Shown piece by piece: positions 1 through 10,920 of a stretch of DNA of 64,000 bases (position 1 is the first letter of the stretch; each line of letters starts with the position of its first letter). Under the pieces are notes generated by a model. The model saw nothing but the letters and a program-made list of their open reading frames with translations, had not been told where the DNA came from and made no database searches. The DNA comes from Brachypodium distachyon (Eukaryota > Streptophyta > Magnoliopsida > Poales > Poaceae). The position numbers were made by a program, and so were the translations under genes. The stretch lies in NCBI RefSeq assembly GCF_000005505.3, contig NC_016131.3:64651355-64715354 (forward strand), in the 5' to 3' direction.

Positions 1-985
1 CCGTACTCCGTATCGTTTTACCCAGCTATTTTCTGTTGTTTCCACTCCACCTTCTCCCCTTTTGTGCCGTAGGAGCAGCCTCTCATTTTGTTTGTGCGCT
101 ACAACAGCTATCCAGATCTCTCGGTAACTGAAGAAACTACCCACGTCATACACCGCATCAGGTAGCCCCGGAGATCAACTACGCAATTTCGCACGATATG
201 TATTTCGAAATTTTGGCCTCGGCCAGCGCAAACCTGGTGGTGCCTTGCCTTCGATCTTACAACGATTTGGCCTTTTTTCTTTTGACATGAACAAAACTGG
301 CACCACAGGAGATAACTCTAGCGTATATATGTGTTGATCTTAATAAAACCGAGGCTGGTGCCGTATGGAACAAAGTAACGAAAACAACCCCCAAAGGCCG
401 AGACAAACAACATATGGTTAGCACCTAAAAAGAACATATGGTAATGGTTAGTGTCTTTGTGAATAGTGACGACGTGACGTTGCCACCGACACCAGTGAGC
501 ACTAACATCCGGAAAATAGTACTCCCTCCGATTCTAAATTCTTGATTCAAATTTGTCCAAATATGAATGTATCTATTCTTAAAAAGCGTCTAGATACATG
601 TAATATTTCGACAACAATTTAGGATCGGAGGAAGTAGTACAATAATACTAGGTCGATATGGATCTAATTTCTAAAAAAAAAAATACTACCAAAGATCAAG
701 TTGTTGAGAATAATGACCATTCTCGTATAGAATCAACTCGGAAAATCATGACATGTATACTAAATCAAATCATCATACGTGAACATGGCATGTGATATAC
801 TGCCGAGCAATAAGCTAACACATACCCCATGTACATAAATAACGAAAGTGAAACTCAACAAAGATGAGTATCACGTACAGAATGCTCGCAAAAAGCTTGG
901 GGAACGCCAGTCGAGTCAAGCCATCGATGTTGGTCTTGTTGGTGTTGACGACATCCATGTGATAAAGAAGTCATCTCTATCTCTA
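1..985. other. Intergenic, no gene seen
   Basis: AT-rich sequence with no credible coding region. The only clear element is the Stowaway MITE listed separately. The short open frame at 848-1039 has no recognisable domain and runs through a simple TCTCTA repeat near 972-991. Confidence 0.6.
522..634. mobile_element. Stowaway MITE (Tc1/mariner type)
   Basis: The left end reads CTCCCTCCGATTCTAAATT and the right end is its imperfect inverted complement ending CGGAGGAAG. TA dinucleotides flank both ends, as expected for a Stowaway target duplication. At about 113 bp it is non-coding and is probably mobilised in trans by mariner-like transposases. Confidence 0.9.
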
Positions 986-1922
986 TCTCTACTGCTTATA
1001 AAAGCATCAACATATTCATCCCAACGTCCACCAAACTAAGCGTACACGGAAAACTAATAACCCCACATTCAATCTAACAAAACATGGATTATAGGCTGAA
1101 ATTCCACCGGGCAGGAGAATCTTTCAGCCCCACCGTGTTTTATTCACGAAACGTTTTTTCTTTTTTCTTTTTCTCTGCTCACCCCGCCAGCCGACCCAGC
1201 CTCCTCCTCCTCCTCCTTCCCTTCCCCTGCGGGCGCCGCCGCCTGCGCAGGCTCGGAGAGCAGCCGCCTCCTCCCCCCGCGGCCTAACTGCACCGCCTCG
1301 CGCCGCCTCCTCTCTCCCTCCTTTCCTCACCCGCGGTCAACCCCTCGGCCATGGGTTCCCTCAACTGCCTGAAGGCGCTGCTGGACGTGGATATCCCGGC
1401 GGGGTGCTGCGTGGTGGTTGGTGCTGGTCAAGGAGGTCTGGATCCCCCCTATGCCCATCACCACCGCTGTTCCCACCTCCGGCGCCGCCCCACCCTCCTT
1501 CTCCGGTGCCCACCATTCCTGCACCTAGAGAAGGAGCATCGAGTATTCCCTTCCCTACCCCAATCCATCTCCGCTAGCCACCGCCGACCCTTCCTCTGGC
1601 ACCCCCAGCCCTCCAGATCCATCGCGCTCCATCCCATCTGCTCCACGCGCCGCCCGGGCTCCTGCTCTGGTGTCTCCCCATCCCCCAATCCATGGCGCCA
1701 CCATAGTCCCGTACAATTCTAGAGTCCAAGTCGTCCTCCACCTTCTCTGCAGGTATGAACAACAGTTTTGAGAACTTTTCAGGTACCCTGCGCCCTCCAA
1801 GTAATCATTTGACATTTCAAAGTGCTGAGCCATCAGCTATTGCCAGTAAGTTTGCGATGTGTGAATGAATGTCCATCGGTATCCTAGATAGATCTCTGAC
1901 GACAAACAAAACGAAAATAATA

Positions 1923-1970
1923 CTCCCTCCGTCTCATATATTTTGTAAAATATTCCAATGCTCTAATTAT
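1923..1970. repeat. Single Stowaway-like terminus
   Basis: CTCCCTCCGTCTC follows TA, but no matching inverted terminus is visible downstream. It is probably a truncated MITE. Confidence 0.45.
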
Positions 1971-2960
1971 GTATATGGTAGTAAAGCTCTTCTGTGAAGT
2001 GATTTCAGTGAGCGACTTTCATATGGAATGGGTCTGGTTGTTAATTATCTTACCTTATAGCTTCGTTTCTGCAGACAGAAAGCACCTGGATGTGATTACT
2101 TGTGAAGGTCCACTCTATTCAACAGTGGAAAGAGTAGTATTCTTAGTTTTACCTTGTTATGTTTTTTAGTAATTTTTCTTCCAACATACATTAGTGTTTG
2201 TTGCCTTCCTGAGCTCTTGGAAAATTTCAACAGAGAACTCAACATATGATAGATAGGGTCATTATATAGTGTGAAAGGAAAATTCAGAGGGTGCTCAACC
2301 AGAAATGGAACTATGAAGACGCAAAACTCTACACAGGGTACCTGCTGTGCTTCTTCATGTTTACGGTTTACAATTGTAGCTTAAAATGTTTGTTCATACA
2401 AGGTGATATAATCTGAAACCTGCAGGTTTACATAAAAGGACGAGGAGGAGAATGATTAGAAGCCGGAGCAGTGGGAGATTTGGAGCTGCTGATCTGCTGC
2501 ACGGGGCCCCGCCGTGGCCACCATGGATGATGAGGCTGGAATAGTAGCAATGGAGCCGTTCGAAACCAAGAGCTGCGTCTCAAGGAACATGGGCATGGCC
2601 ATGTAGTCAACGTCCGCCGCCATCTCATCCTCATGGTGAGGCACGCGACCAGGTCCTCAATTCTGTCATCCTCACGGTGGACGCTATTGTTGTTCAGAAA
2701 TACTTTTGATCAAAGGAAGTATGCCTCAGACTCCTGTCTTGTTTTCTGGCTTGCTTGCAATGTACACAAATTTGCGCCAATTTTCTTTTTGGTGTGCATG
2801 AGTTTCTAAGACTTGAGCACGTGGAAGCAAATTAGATATTTTTTTCCGCATAAGTTGATTATAGATATCAAAGAGTATGTTCATCTATTTGTTGATTGCT
2901 TGGTTTCAGAAGTCAAGTCACTTATTAATCTTTAGCACTTCAGACTTCACTGCCTGTTGG

Positions 2961-3115
2961 TACGGATGTCAACGGACGCGTATACGGACGCCGCCAAGCC
3001 CGTTTAATCAGCTTCCCGCGCAGTTTTTAGTTTTGTTTTTTTTTACTGTCAAAGGCCGCATGGCAGGGCTAAACGGGCTTGGCGGCGTCCATATAAGCGT
3101 CCGTTGACATCCCTA
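2961..3115. mobile_element. hAT-type MITE with 8-bp target duplication
   Basis: About 155 bp bounded by terminal inverted repeats: TACGGATGTCAACGGACGC on the left, and the complement of TAGGGATGTCAACGGACGC on the right. The inverted match resumes inside (GACGCCGCCAAGCCCGTTTA against its complement). CCTGTTGG occurs directly on both sides (2953-2960 and 3116-3123), a perfect 8-bp duplication as expected for hAT transposition. There is no coding capacity. Confidence 0.88.
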
Positions 3116-3977
3116 CCTGTTGGAAAGAGTACTAGGCGCATTGTTGTCCATATCATATTATCAGATTCTGTTGCAAAAGAGCATATTATGCTCCCTCAAT
3201 CCATCCGTTGTTACATTGGAACATGAGTTCATTCATGTAAGTTTCTTTTAGATCCTAAAAGTTATTTTTTTCTGTCAGCTCACCATACTGAGGCATCAAC
3301 ATTGCCGATCTCCACAGAAGGAAGCACATGGCTTAGACAAGATCCAAAGAACACTGCTTATAACTGAACTTTCAACTTTTACAGCTAAAACAAGTTGAAG
3401 GGGCTGCAGAACTGAACTGGGTATCACTGTTGGATGTGGAACTGATGGTGCTTAAACTCTCAGCCTTTTTTTCTAAATGTTATCCATGTTCACCTGGCAT
3501 GACAGAGCATGAACTTATCGAATAATTCAGTGTCCAAGTGAACCAGAATCTGTCACTCATACCAATCCAACACAGGCTGCAATGCTTAAAGGTGCTTCAT
3601 CAGAGGTCAACATGAGAATTTCACTGGTAACACTACCAGCAGTTGCTGCTCAAGGCGTTTAGGATTTGGATGGTTGTGTCTTTTTTTTAGATCACGTGTA
3701 CGTATTAATGCTTCCTTCCATTCGGAAACATGGAGTTTCTATACCTGAAAATTTTGTTGGTCTTTCAGCAAGATTCGTTCTATTTCTCTGTACCATAATA
3801 GTGGATAATATTGTGGAGTATTTGTATTTTAATTAATTATTGCTTCTAATTTCTGCCGAGTTGTCATATTTGGCTACCTAATTATAATATATTTATGTGC
3901 TCGTGGATTTTATACGTTGCATGTGCAAGTTTTGCATTGCTACACAATGACAATCACTTAAATGATTCAACGATAAA

Positions 3978-4097
3978 GAGTAAAGTCCATTTTAAACCCT
4001 GTGCTTGTAGAGGTTGACCCAATTGAACCTGACCTGAAAATCCCTGTACTTAGCACCCCGAACTCCCTAATCCTGGTCATTACTGCCCTTAAGTAGG
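3978..4097. repeat. MULE left terminal inverted repeat
   Basis: Pairs with 9048-9165. Differences are scattered single substitutions and a one-base indel. Similarity fades after the CTTAAGTGG/CTTAAGTAG segment. Confidence 0.93.
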
Positions 4098-4270
4098 ACT
4101 AGCCCCGGGAATGCTGACGTGGCACGGTATAAGCCGGGATTGGGGATTCCACGCTGGACAAGAAGTCATACCGGTTCAAAACAGGGGATTCCACTCTTTG
4201 CGATTTGGGGGAAAAACTAGGGTTCTTAGGCGGGAAGAGAAAGAGAGAATCGCGGGCGACGGCGGCGGAG

Positions 4271-4876
4271 ATGTCATCATCCGGGTCTGCGGCGAGCAGC
4301 GGTCGCGGATGGGGGAGAAGCACCGTCGGTGAAAGGCGTTCGCCGGTGCCGTACCGTGAAGACCCGATGGAGTATCAGCCCGTGAAGTACTGCCTCTGCG
4401 GCGTGAAGGCACCGAGGTGGATTTCATGGAGTCCGCGAAACCCTGGAAGAAGGTATCATGCCTGTGTGGATGCATTGGTAAGCTCAATTTCTAGTCAATT
4501 TCACTCTTTGTTATGAATTTCTGTCGATTCTGTTTCCTCTGTCTATTTGGTTCTTAGTGTTCATTTTGACAGATCGGTGGCTGTGGGTACATGGAGTGGC
4601 ATGATGGCCGCACGACGCCATTTTTGCGTCAATTGCTACTTGATCTTTGCAATGCAGTATGGGCTGCTCGTAGTCAAGTTAATGTGGCACCGATGGAAGC
4701 ACAAAGTAGAAATATGGAGGGTTAATGCACTGAGGCAGGAGCTTGCTGAGAAGAATGCAGTGATTGATTCTATTAGGGTTAGAGATGAGATAGTGGACAG
4801 GAATAAGATGGAAAAATGTGTGGTTTATGCAATCTTGATTTTCCTTTGTGGTTTAGTGGCAGGGATGAAACTGTGA
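4271..4876 (+). pseudogene. GRF zinc-finger / coiled-coil / membrane protein (MULE cargo)
   Basis: Exon 1 (4271-4477) encodes a Ser/Gly-rich start and then a GRF-type zinc finger beginning YCLCGVKAPRW and running into GRRYHACVD. A phase-0 intron (4478-4572) separates it from exon 2 (from 4573), which completes the finger with GGCGYMEWHDG. In the family, the finger is followed by a helical region and a C-terminal membrane segment. Both are seen here: LRQELAEKNAVIDSI, then a hydrophobic stretch CVVYAILIFLCGLVAG before the stop at 4876. The tail is in another frame; the finger frame stops at 4723-4725, so a one-base indel lies somewhere in about 4660-4720. The gene reads inward from the left terminal repeat, convergent with the transposase. 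The family's role is unknown; GRF fingers generally bind nucleic acid. GRF identity is likely, and function in transposition is only inferred. Confidence 0.72.
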
Positions 4877-5433
4877 GTTGTAATGTGGTGTGTAAGCTAA
4901 GTTGCTAAATAAAATGATTGTCTGTCCATGCTGGTAACTAATGGAGTTTGAAATACAACTCTTTTTGTGTTTGGTTATGCTATGAAATGCCAGATTCATT
5001 TGACAGATTTTATGCTTACTGTGTGGTCCCAAATTTGAAACAATTTTGAAAGCAACTTTTTGTAATGTATATGACAGTAAAATGTGTGGTCCTAGATTTG
5101 AAACAATGTTGAGGTCCCAGATTTGAAACAATGTTGACAGCTTTCAAAGTAGAATACAAAATTCTACATTTTTACTGCATGTTGGCATCAATTTGACAGC
5201 ACAAATAGAGTGCCTTGACAGCTTTGGACACACATAATATATGACAGGAAATACAACTTCAGGTTTCACAGCATTTCATATAGTTGCATGGCTGACAAAA
5301 GAGTTATAAGATGTCTTCGAACAGGTTTCACCACGAAAGATAAGGTTTAACCATACAAATGATGGCACTGCAGATTACAAATTGAGTACTCTTACAAAAT
5401 ATAAGCAGTTGTACTTGAAGATTCACAAAAGTA
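4877..5433. other. Non-coding spacer between the convergent MULE genes
   Basis: AT-rich sequence with imperfect short repeats of a GGTCCCAGATTTGAAACAAT type motif (near 5029, 5088 and 5113). It probably holds the 3' ends of both MULE transcripts. No coding potential was recognised. Confidence 0.5.
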
Positions 5434-8400
5434 TCACTTTTTTGGCCTCTTGTTGGCTTGCTCAGGAGCCAACTTCAAGTTCTGTCTCTTCTTTGAAACT
5501 GATGTTGCAGTTTGAACACTCTTTTTTTTCCCTTACTACTCTGGACAGGTTGGCTTGGCCCTGCCTCTGCAACACTCTTTTGTTTTCCCTTGGCTTGTGT
5601 AGTTTTCTCCGGTTGAACAAGTTGGCTTGCACTGAGCTGACCATCAATGTGAGCTTGTTGAGAAATAAGACATAACTAAGTAATTAAGCTTGTTGAGAAA
5701 TAAGACAAAATGAAGAAAGAACATGTGAATTAATGAAAGATTAGGTCATACCTCAGCTGTCTTAATTTTTCTCCCTCTCTTAACAAGGAAAGCATTCTTC
5801 TTAACACCTTTTTCAGGATTTTTGGGGCAAGATTTCTTGTTGTGTCCAGTTTTATGGCAAACTGAACACTTCGTCCTGATTCCATACTTGCTCATCTTTT
5901 TCCCCTTGGGTGCTTCACCCTCTTCTCTCCTCCTATCATTTTTTTCTAGGCATTCCTAGCATCCTCACATAGCCTGGTGCTTGTGGCCTAGGATTCATTG
6001 AGACAGGCCATTTGTCCTGCCCTTCAATAGGTTAACAATGCTCATATATTTTGTGGAATTCCTGAATGGAATAGCAGTTGTCAATGAAATCATCTACTTT
6101 TCTGCCACACATGTATATGACACTAATAGCATGACAGCATGGAAGGCCTGCAAGCTGGAAGTATCCACATGAGCATGTCCTCTTTTCCAAGTTGACTGTG
6201 TATCTCCTACCTCTCCCACTAGTATGTTTCACCTCAAAGCCATCTTTGCCATTCCATAGCACATCACAGTTTGCTGTCAGCTTAATGCTCACCTTGAGCT
6301 TCTTAAAGATGTTTGGTCAAATGGTGCCATGCCACTTTTCACTATTTGTCCTGTTTTCTTGAATTCTCTTCATCATCTGGCATCTTATCTTCTCAAGCAT
6401 TGAAATGATTGGATAGAACCTTGATTCAATGATTAGATTGTTGAAGGACTCACAAATGTTGTTGTCAACACTGTCACACTTTGATCCAACTTGAAAAAAA
6501 GCTCTGGCCCAATGCTTTGGCTCCAGCCATATAAGATCCTTTGCACCTTCAGGAGTTTCTAATGCAAGTTTTGCCTTCCTGTACATGAAATCTTCTCTGT
6601 TTGCTGCCTTGGCAATGGCCCAGAACTTCTTCTGCAATTCATGATCTCTGTGTTTCTTTCTCCAATTGGCATATATGTGCCTTGCACACATTCTATGCTC
6701 AGCTTTATATAAGGTTGATTTCATGGCCTTGACTAATCCGTACATACATAAATGGACAGATTATGGTATGAATGGTGAAGACATTGAATGGACAGAATAT
6801 GATAAAAAAGGATAGAATATGGTAAAAATGAAGATGTTACCTTCTGTTGGTCAGAAATGAAGACCCAACCAGCTCCATCATCATTAATCTCCAAGTCCTT
6901 CATCAAGAACTCAAGAAACCATTCCCAATTCTCCCTTGTTTCTTGCTCAACTACAGCCCAAGCAACTGGATACATTTGATTATTGGCATCCCTTCCAATT
7001 GCAGCCAATAGCTCACCTTGACATGCTCCTTTGAAAAAACAACCATCAAGCCCAATTACTTTTCTGCAACCAGCTTTAAACCCCATCTTCAGTGCATTTA
7101 AGCAGATGTAAATTTTCTAGAATATGTGTGCATCCCTTATTTCTGGATCCAAACAAACAGCCACAGTACTCCCAGGGTTGCTCCTAAAGATTTCCAACTG
7201 GTAGTCAAAAACCTTGGTATATTCTTCTTTCATCCCTGTCAAGAATTTGTCCAACACATATTTCTTTGCTTTCTTGCACTTTGATGCTGACACATTAGCA
7301 AACATGTCCTTGAGTACAGTGGATTTCATACTCTCAATCTTCCACATTGGGTTGGCCAATATGAAGTTCTCATACCTTTGTGCTACTACTTTAGCAGTAA
7401 CCAGCTTATTATCTCTGTTTTGTGCACAATGATGTCCAGGTTCATATGTTATTATCTGAAACCTTGAATACCTGCTGGTCTTTGCTGCATAGATCAACCA
7501 TGGACAGCCAGGCCATCCACACCTAGCTCTCACTCTATTTTCCTCTGACTTCATGAAAATGATGCTCTTTTTGTCACTAGGCCATATGTCCTAACTGCCT
7601 TGCACATCTACTTCTTGTTTGTAAACGCCATCCCCAAACTGAAATGGGGAATTGGTGTCTCTGGGTTATACCTAATGTATCTGCTCTTCCTCCTTACTGT
7701 TTGCCCATCTTCATCTTCATCATAAGAGTAGTCCTCATCTGAAGAGTCAAACTCCATGTGTTCTACCACTTCCTCCACATTTGCAACCAAATCAATTGGG
7801 ACTGCACCATTTGGTTCTGTCTCAATCCATTTCTGTGAATCCATCATTCTCTTCTTGAACTACCTAGCATGTCTTCTAAGCTCTTCTTCTTCCTCTCCAC
7901 TGTCATCACTGTAAGCCACATAATCACTGTCTTCTGAATCAGATTTATCTGAACTATCTTCAACAGCTTCTGCACCTTCATTTATGTTCATTGGTGTTGG
8001 ATTCACAACCTGTGAGGAAGTAGGCATACTGGGGCATGAATATAGGTTGTGTCAGTTCAGTTCGCACAGGTAACACTTTTGCTGCTGCCTTCTTGGGACT
8101 AATTTGAGTGACTACACCTTTCTCATTAGTTATGAACACTTCACCCTGATGATCATCTCCTGCAGTAAGTATACCATTATTAGGAAGACCCTCTTTCTTC
8201 CTCACTATCCTCATCACTCTGCTCATCGCCAATTTCTTCTTCATAGTCACTGCCACTAGGATTATCTTCCTCATTTGCACCACTGGAATCCACAAAAACT
8301 TCAGCAACTCCCCCATCAGTAATGTGCTTAGCCATCATCATTGTTCTAGTATCATCATACAAGAATAGCAAGCTATCCTTTAACTCTGAACCGGGTATCA

Positions 8401-8593
8401 GGAAATAGAGCTTCAGTTCTTCAACAACATCCATATGATCAGCTAGATGACCTCTGAGCTCTGGCAAAGAGACCTTGTCAATCTCTATCTCTAACATAGC
8501 ATGATCGCCCCCAATATAATCCAGCTCTGGACCAATGTACATGAACTCCCCCCCGAAGTGAAAGCGCACTGACAACATCTCCGCTGGGTCCAT
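5434..8593 (-). pseudogene. MURA-type MULE transposase, inactivated
   Basis: Read on the minus strand from ATG 8591-8593, the domains run as follows: an N-terminal PB1-like domain (starting MDPAEMLSVRFHFGGEF); an acidic linker; a MuDR-type DNA-binding region with C-C-H-C residues (RARCGWPGCPWLIY); a DDE/MULE catalytic core with VIGLDGCFFKG, FISDQ and an ESFNN motif for the three acidic residues; a SWIM zinc finger (CSCGYFQLAGLPCCHA); and a CCHC knuckle (CSVCHKTGHNKKSC) near 5820-5875. The tail ends at stop 5434-5436. In-frame stops lie at 7608-7610, 7117-7119, 6317-6319 and 6032-6034, and a frame change occurs near 7576. At least one intron is likely (about 6735-6840). The family cuts and pastes MULEs in the nucleus. 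This copy should not make a full protein. Confidence 0.9.
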
Positions 8594-9047
8594 GATTGCA
8601 AAATTAAACCTAAAAATCAAGGCACAATGCAGTTATAAATGCCTAATCCATCGAATCGCAGCCGTAAATAACCTATTTCAACCGAAACAAACTCAGATTT
8701 CTTGCTGTCGGTTGCCCGCCCCAAAACCCCAATTTCACCCTTCGAGAAACCCTAACCGAACGGCGCACTCCGGATGTACTGCTACCTATCGAACTTGTAA
8801 CGGAGCAGATGGGACAGCGTACCTGCTCGAGTTTGTCTCCGATTATCGTCGCCGGCCGCCGCGATCAATCCTTCCTCGCCATTGCCGCCGCGAGGAGCTC
8901 AAAGGGAAGGGGAGGCGTCGCGGGAGAGAATACGAAGGAGTAATGGGAGGAGTCGGGCCCTAGCTACCGGTTTGACTAGTCGCTGCCCTGTTGGACTAAT
9001 GATGGGACCCACCTTATGCCACGTCATCGATCCATGTTTGGCAAACC

Positions 9048-9165
9048 ACTTAAGGGCAGTAATGATCGGGATTAGGGAGTTCGGGGTGCTAAGTACAGGG
9101 ATTTGCAGGTCAGGGTTCGATTGGGTAAACCTCTACAAGCACAGGGTTTAAAATGGACTTTACTC
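9048..9165. repeat. MULE right terminal inverted repeat
   Basis: Inverted partner of 3978-4097. Its outermost 37 or so bases are identical to the left copy. Confidence 0.93.
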
Positions 9166-9233
9166 CAACGATAAAAACAATAATAAAAAATAACTTATAG
9201 AGAACTTAAATTCAAAAAACATGTATCGTGGAG

Positions 9234-9261
9234 ACGTGCGTTGCACGTGCAAGCTCACTAG
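9234..9261 (+). other. Helitron-like 3' hairpin and CTAG terminus
   Basis: Six-base perfect stem, GTT loop, nine-base spacer and CTAG followed by T. It lies 59 bp beyond the MULE's right target duplication, so the MULE probably landed in pre-existing Helitron-like DNA. Confidence 0.6.
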
Positions 9262-10833
9262 TCTAGGAAGTAGCCGATCAATAAGTAACGTCATCCACTT
9301 TCAAAAAAAAAATAAGTAATGTCATCTACATAAATACAGAATGCTCGAAAAAACATTATCAGCCCTAACCCGGTACAGGATCTAGATGACGCAGTTCAGA
9401 GGCCTGTTTTCAACACGGCCATGCACGCGGTCGTCGGGGTCGGAGCATACAAGAGAAGCTGGCCCATTTATCATAACGGATCCCGTCCAGAAGCATTTTG
9501 TGCCCATGTATAGGAGTTTTTATTTCCTCAAAAAAAATGTATAGGAGTTTTGGGCTGTTCGTCGCTCGCACCGTCCAGAGGCCTAGCTTTGGATTAAACC
9601 ACGGCCTCCAATTTCTCACGGGAAAAAGAAACGGCCTCCTCGCTTCGCGCCGGGTGCAGGCTTCCAGCATGGACCGGAGCATTCTCATTCCAGCTCCCCT
9701 CAAAAAAAAAAAAGCCAAGGATTCCAGCATTCCAACGGTGCAGCAGCATCCCACCGATTTCCTCAACCACGGGGCACCGTGGAAGCTGGGTGACTGCCTT
9801 CCTTCAGTTCTGCCTGCCCAGGTTCAGCGTGCCAGATGCGACCGCGTTGGGTCGGAACTCCCAAGAACGGGACAAGACAACGTGTGTGGCTTCCTCCAGT
9901 TCCGATCGAGCAAGCCCACTGGGTTTGACTCGTGAACACGTCTGAGTTCCACAGCCACGCAAAAAACGGCAACGTACAAAAGTTGGGCGCAGCCGCGCGC
10001 TTGGAGGCGGGTCATGTGACGCAGCTATTGATTCAGGTGATCGGTCGATTTGTGTTGCTTTTAGCTGGATATATCCTTCGCCGACAGATGATTATCACGC
10101 TGTGTCGACAAACCTAAGCTGAGCTCATACATGACGGAACGGAGCGCCGGCTGCAACGCTAATGATCATGTGACGCTGCATTTTTTTTTTCTGCGTCAGG
10201 GTCATCATGATCATGGCCGTCTAACTACTATTGGTTTATAAGCAAACGAGATTTTTAAATTAACGAGTTGTCCTTTTCATGCATACCAGTAGTGAATAAG
10301 ACACCATGGTTTCCCGGAGAAAAGAGATGCGATTACATCACGGACAATTTGCTGACGAGTGAGGTTGTCTGGCAGACGGCTGCTTGGCTGCTGTCGCATG
10401 TTGCTGCGACTCTTCTGTCTCGGAGCGAAGCATTTGGAGCGAGCCAGTTTCAGGGCAGGGCGGAAATGCCGAAACCGGTGCCAAGTTTGGGTTTTTCTGA
10501 CGCGGGGCGGCGCTGTTTCAGGCTGCTGCTTGCGCTGCAGCGGGTTTGGACTAGTGTCCCCAAGTCCCCACCACTACCCCGGGAGTGTTCGTGTTTTTCT
10601 TTTCTATAAGAATAATCTGGATCAATCTTGATAGCACTGGATCCAGACCATGCAGCTAAAGCGTAATGTGCTGAATTTATTTTGAATCCACTTGCAAAAG
10701 GATGGCTAAGAGAATATAAAAGTGATTGAACAATTGAACAAACAGTAAAACATATAAAACTAATTAGAGAAAGAACATTCTTTCAAATAAAGTTCCAACT
10801 CCCTGGAGGAATATTTATGCAAAGACTGATGTA

Positions 10834-10920
10834 CTCCCTCCGTCCTATATTAAGTGACTAAAATTTGTCTAATTTTGTTTAGATATATGTAATATCTCTA
10901 TAATCTGCATCTACCATTAT
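10834..10920. repeat. Single Stowaway-like terminus
   Basis: CTCCCTCCGTCCTATATTAAGTG follows TA. Internal MITE-like sequence continues, but no inverted partner is seen within the next few hundred bases. Confidence 0.45.

Larger units (their letters stand above)
1351..3662 (+). pseudogene. Host-gene-like exon fragments, identity unknown
   Basis: Several short protein-like stretches lie on the + strand between non-coding gaps. They include a frame opening at 1351 with a proline/serine-rich tail, a clean stretch around 1753-1850 (starting GMNNSFENFSG), another near 2281-2345 (NQKWNYEDAKLYTGY), and two near 3290-3660 ending in VTLPAVAAQGV and a stop. No single frame links them, and a hAT MITE splits the region. 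I do not recognise the parent gene. The layout fits either a captured gene in a Helitron or an old decayed host gene. Confidence 0.35.
3978..9165. mobile_element. Two-gene Mutator-like element (MULE)
   Basis: A 5188-bp element starts GAGTAAAGTCCATTTTAAAC and ends with the exact complement. The terminal inverted repeats match with only a few differences over roughly 115 bp (about 3978-4097 and 9048-9165). A perfect 10-bp direct repeat CAACGATAAA flanks it (3968-3977 and 9166-9175), in the 9-11 bp range of Mutator target duplications. Inside are two convergent genes: a GRF-zinc-finger gene reading in from the left repeat and a MURA-type transposase reading in from the right. This is the arrangement of mudrB and mudrA in maize MuDR. 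Both genes are damaged here. Confidence 0.95.
986..9261 (+). mobile_element. Putative Helitron containing a nested MULE
   Basis: The 3' end is well supported. A perfect 6-bp stem (ACGTGC 9234-9239, GCACGT 9243-9248) with a 3-nt loop is followed 9 nt later by CTAG (9258-9261) and then T, the classic Helitron terminus inserted into an A/T site. The proposed 5' end is TCTCTACTGC at 986, preceded by A, which resembles grass Helitron starts but lies in a TCTCTA simple repeat and is much less certain. Removing the MULE and one target copy leaves about 3.1 kb with gene-fragment-like exons and no Rep/helicase, so it would be non-autonomous. Confidence 0.42.

Noticed and set aside
4271..4477. Growth-regulating factor (QLQ/WRC) transcription factor
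   Set aside because: The name GRF is shared, but the motif is a short C-x-C ... C ... C zinc finger with GYMEWHDG, not QLQ or WRC.
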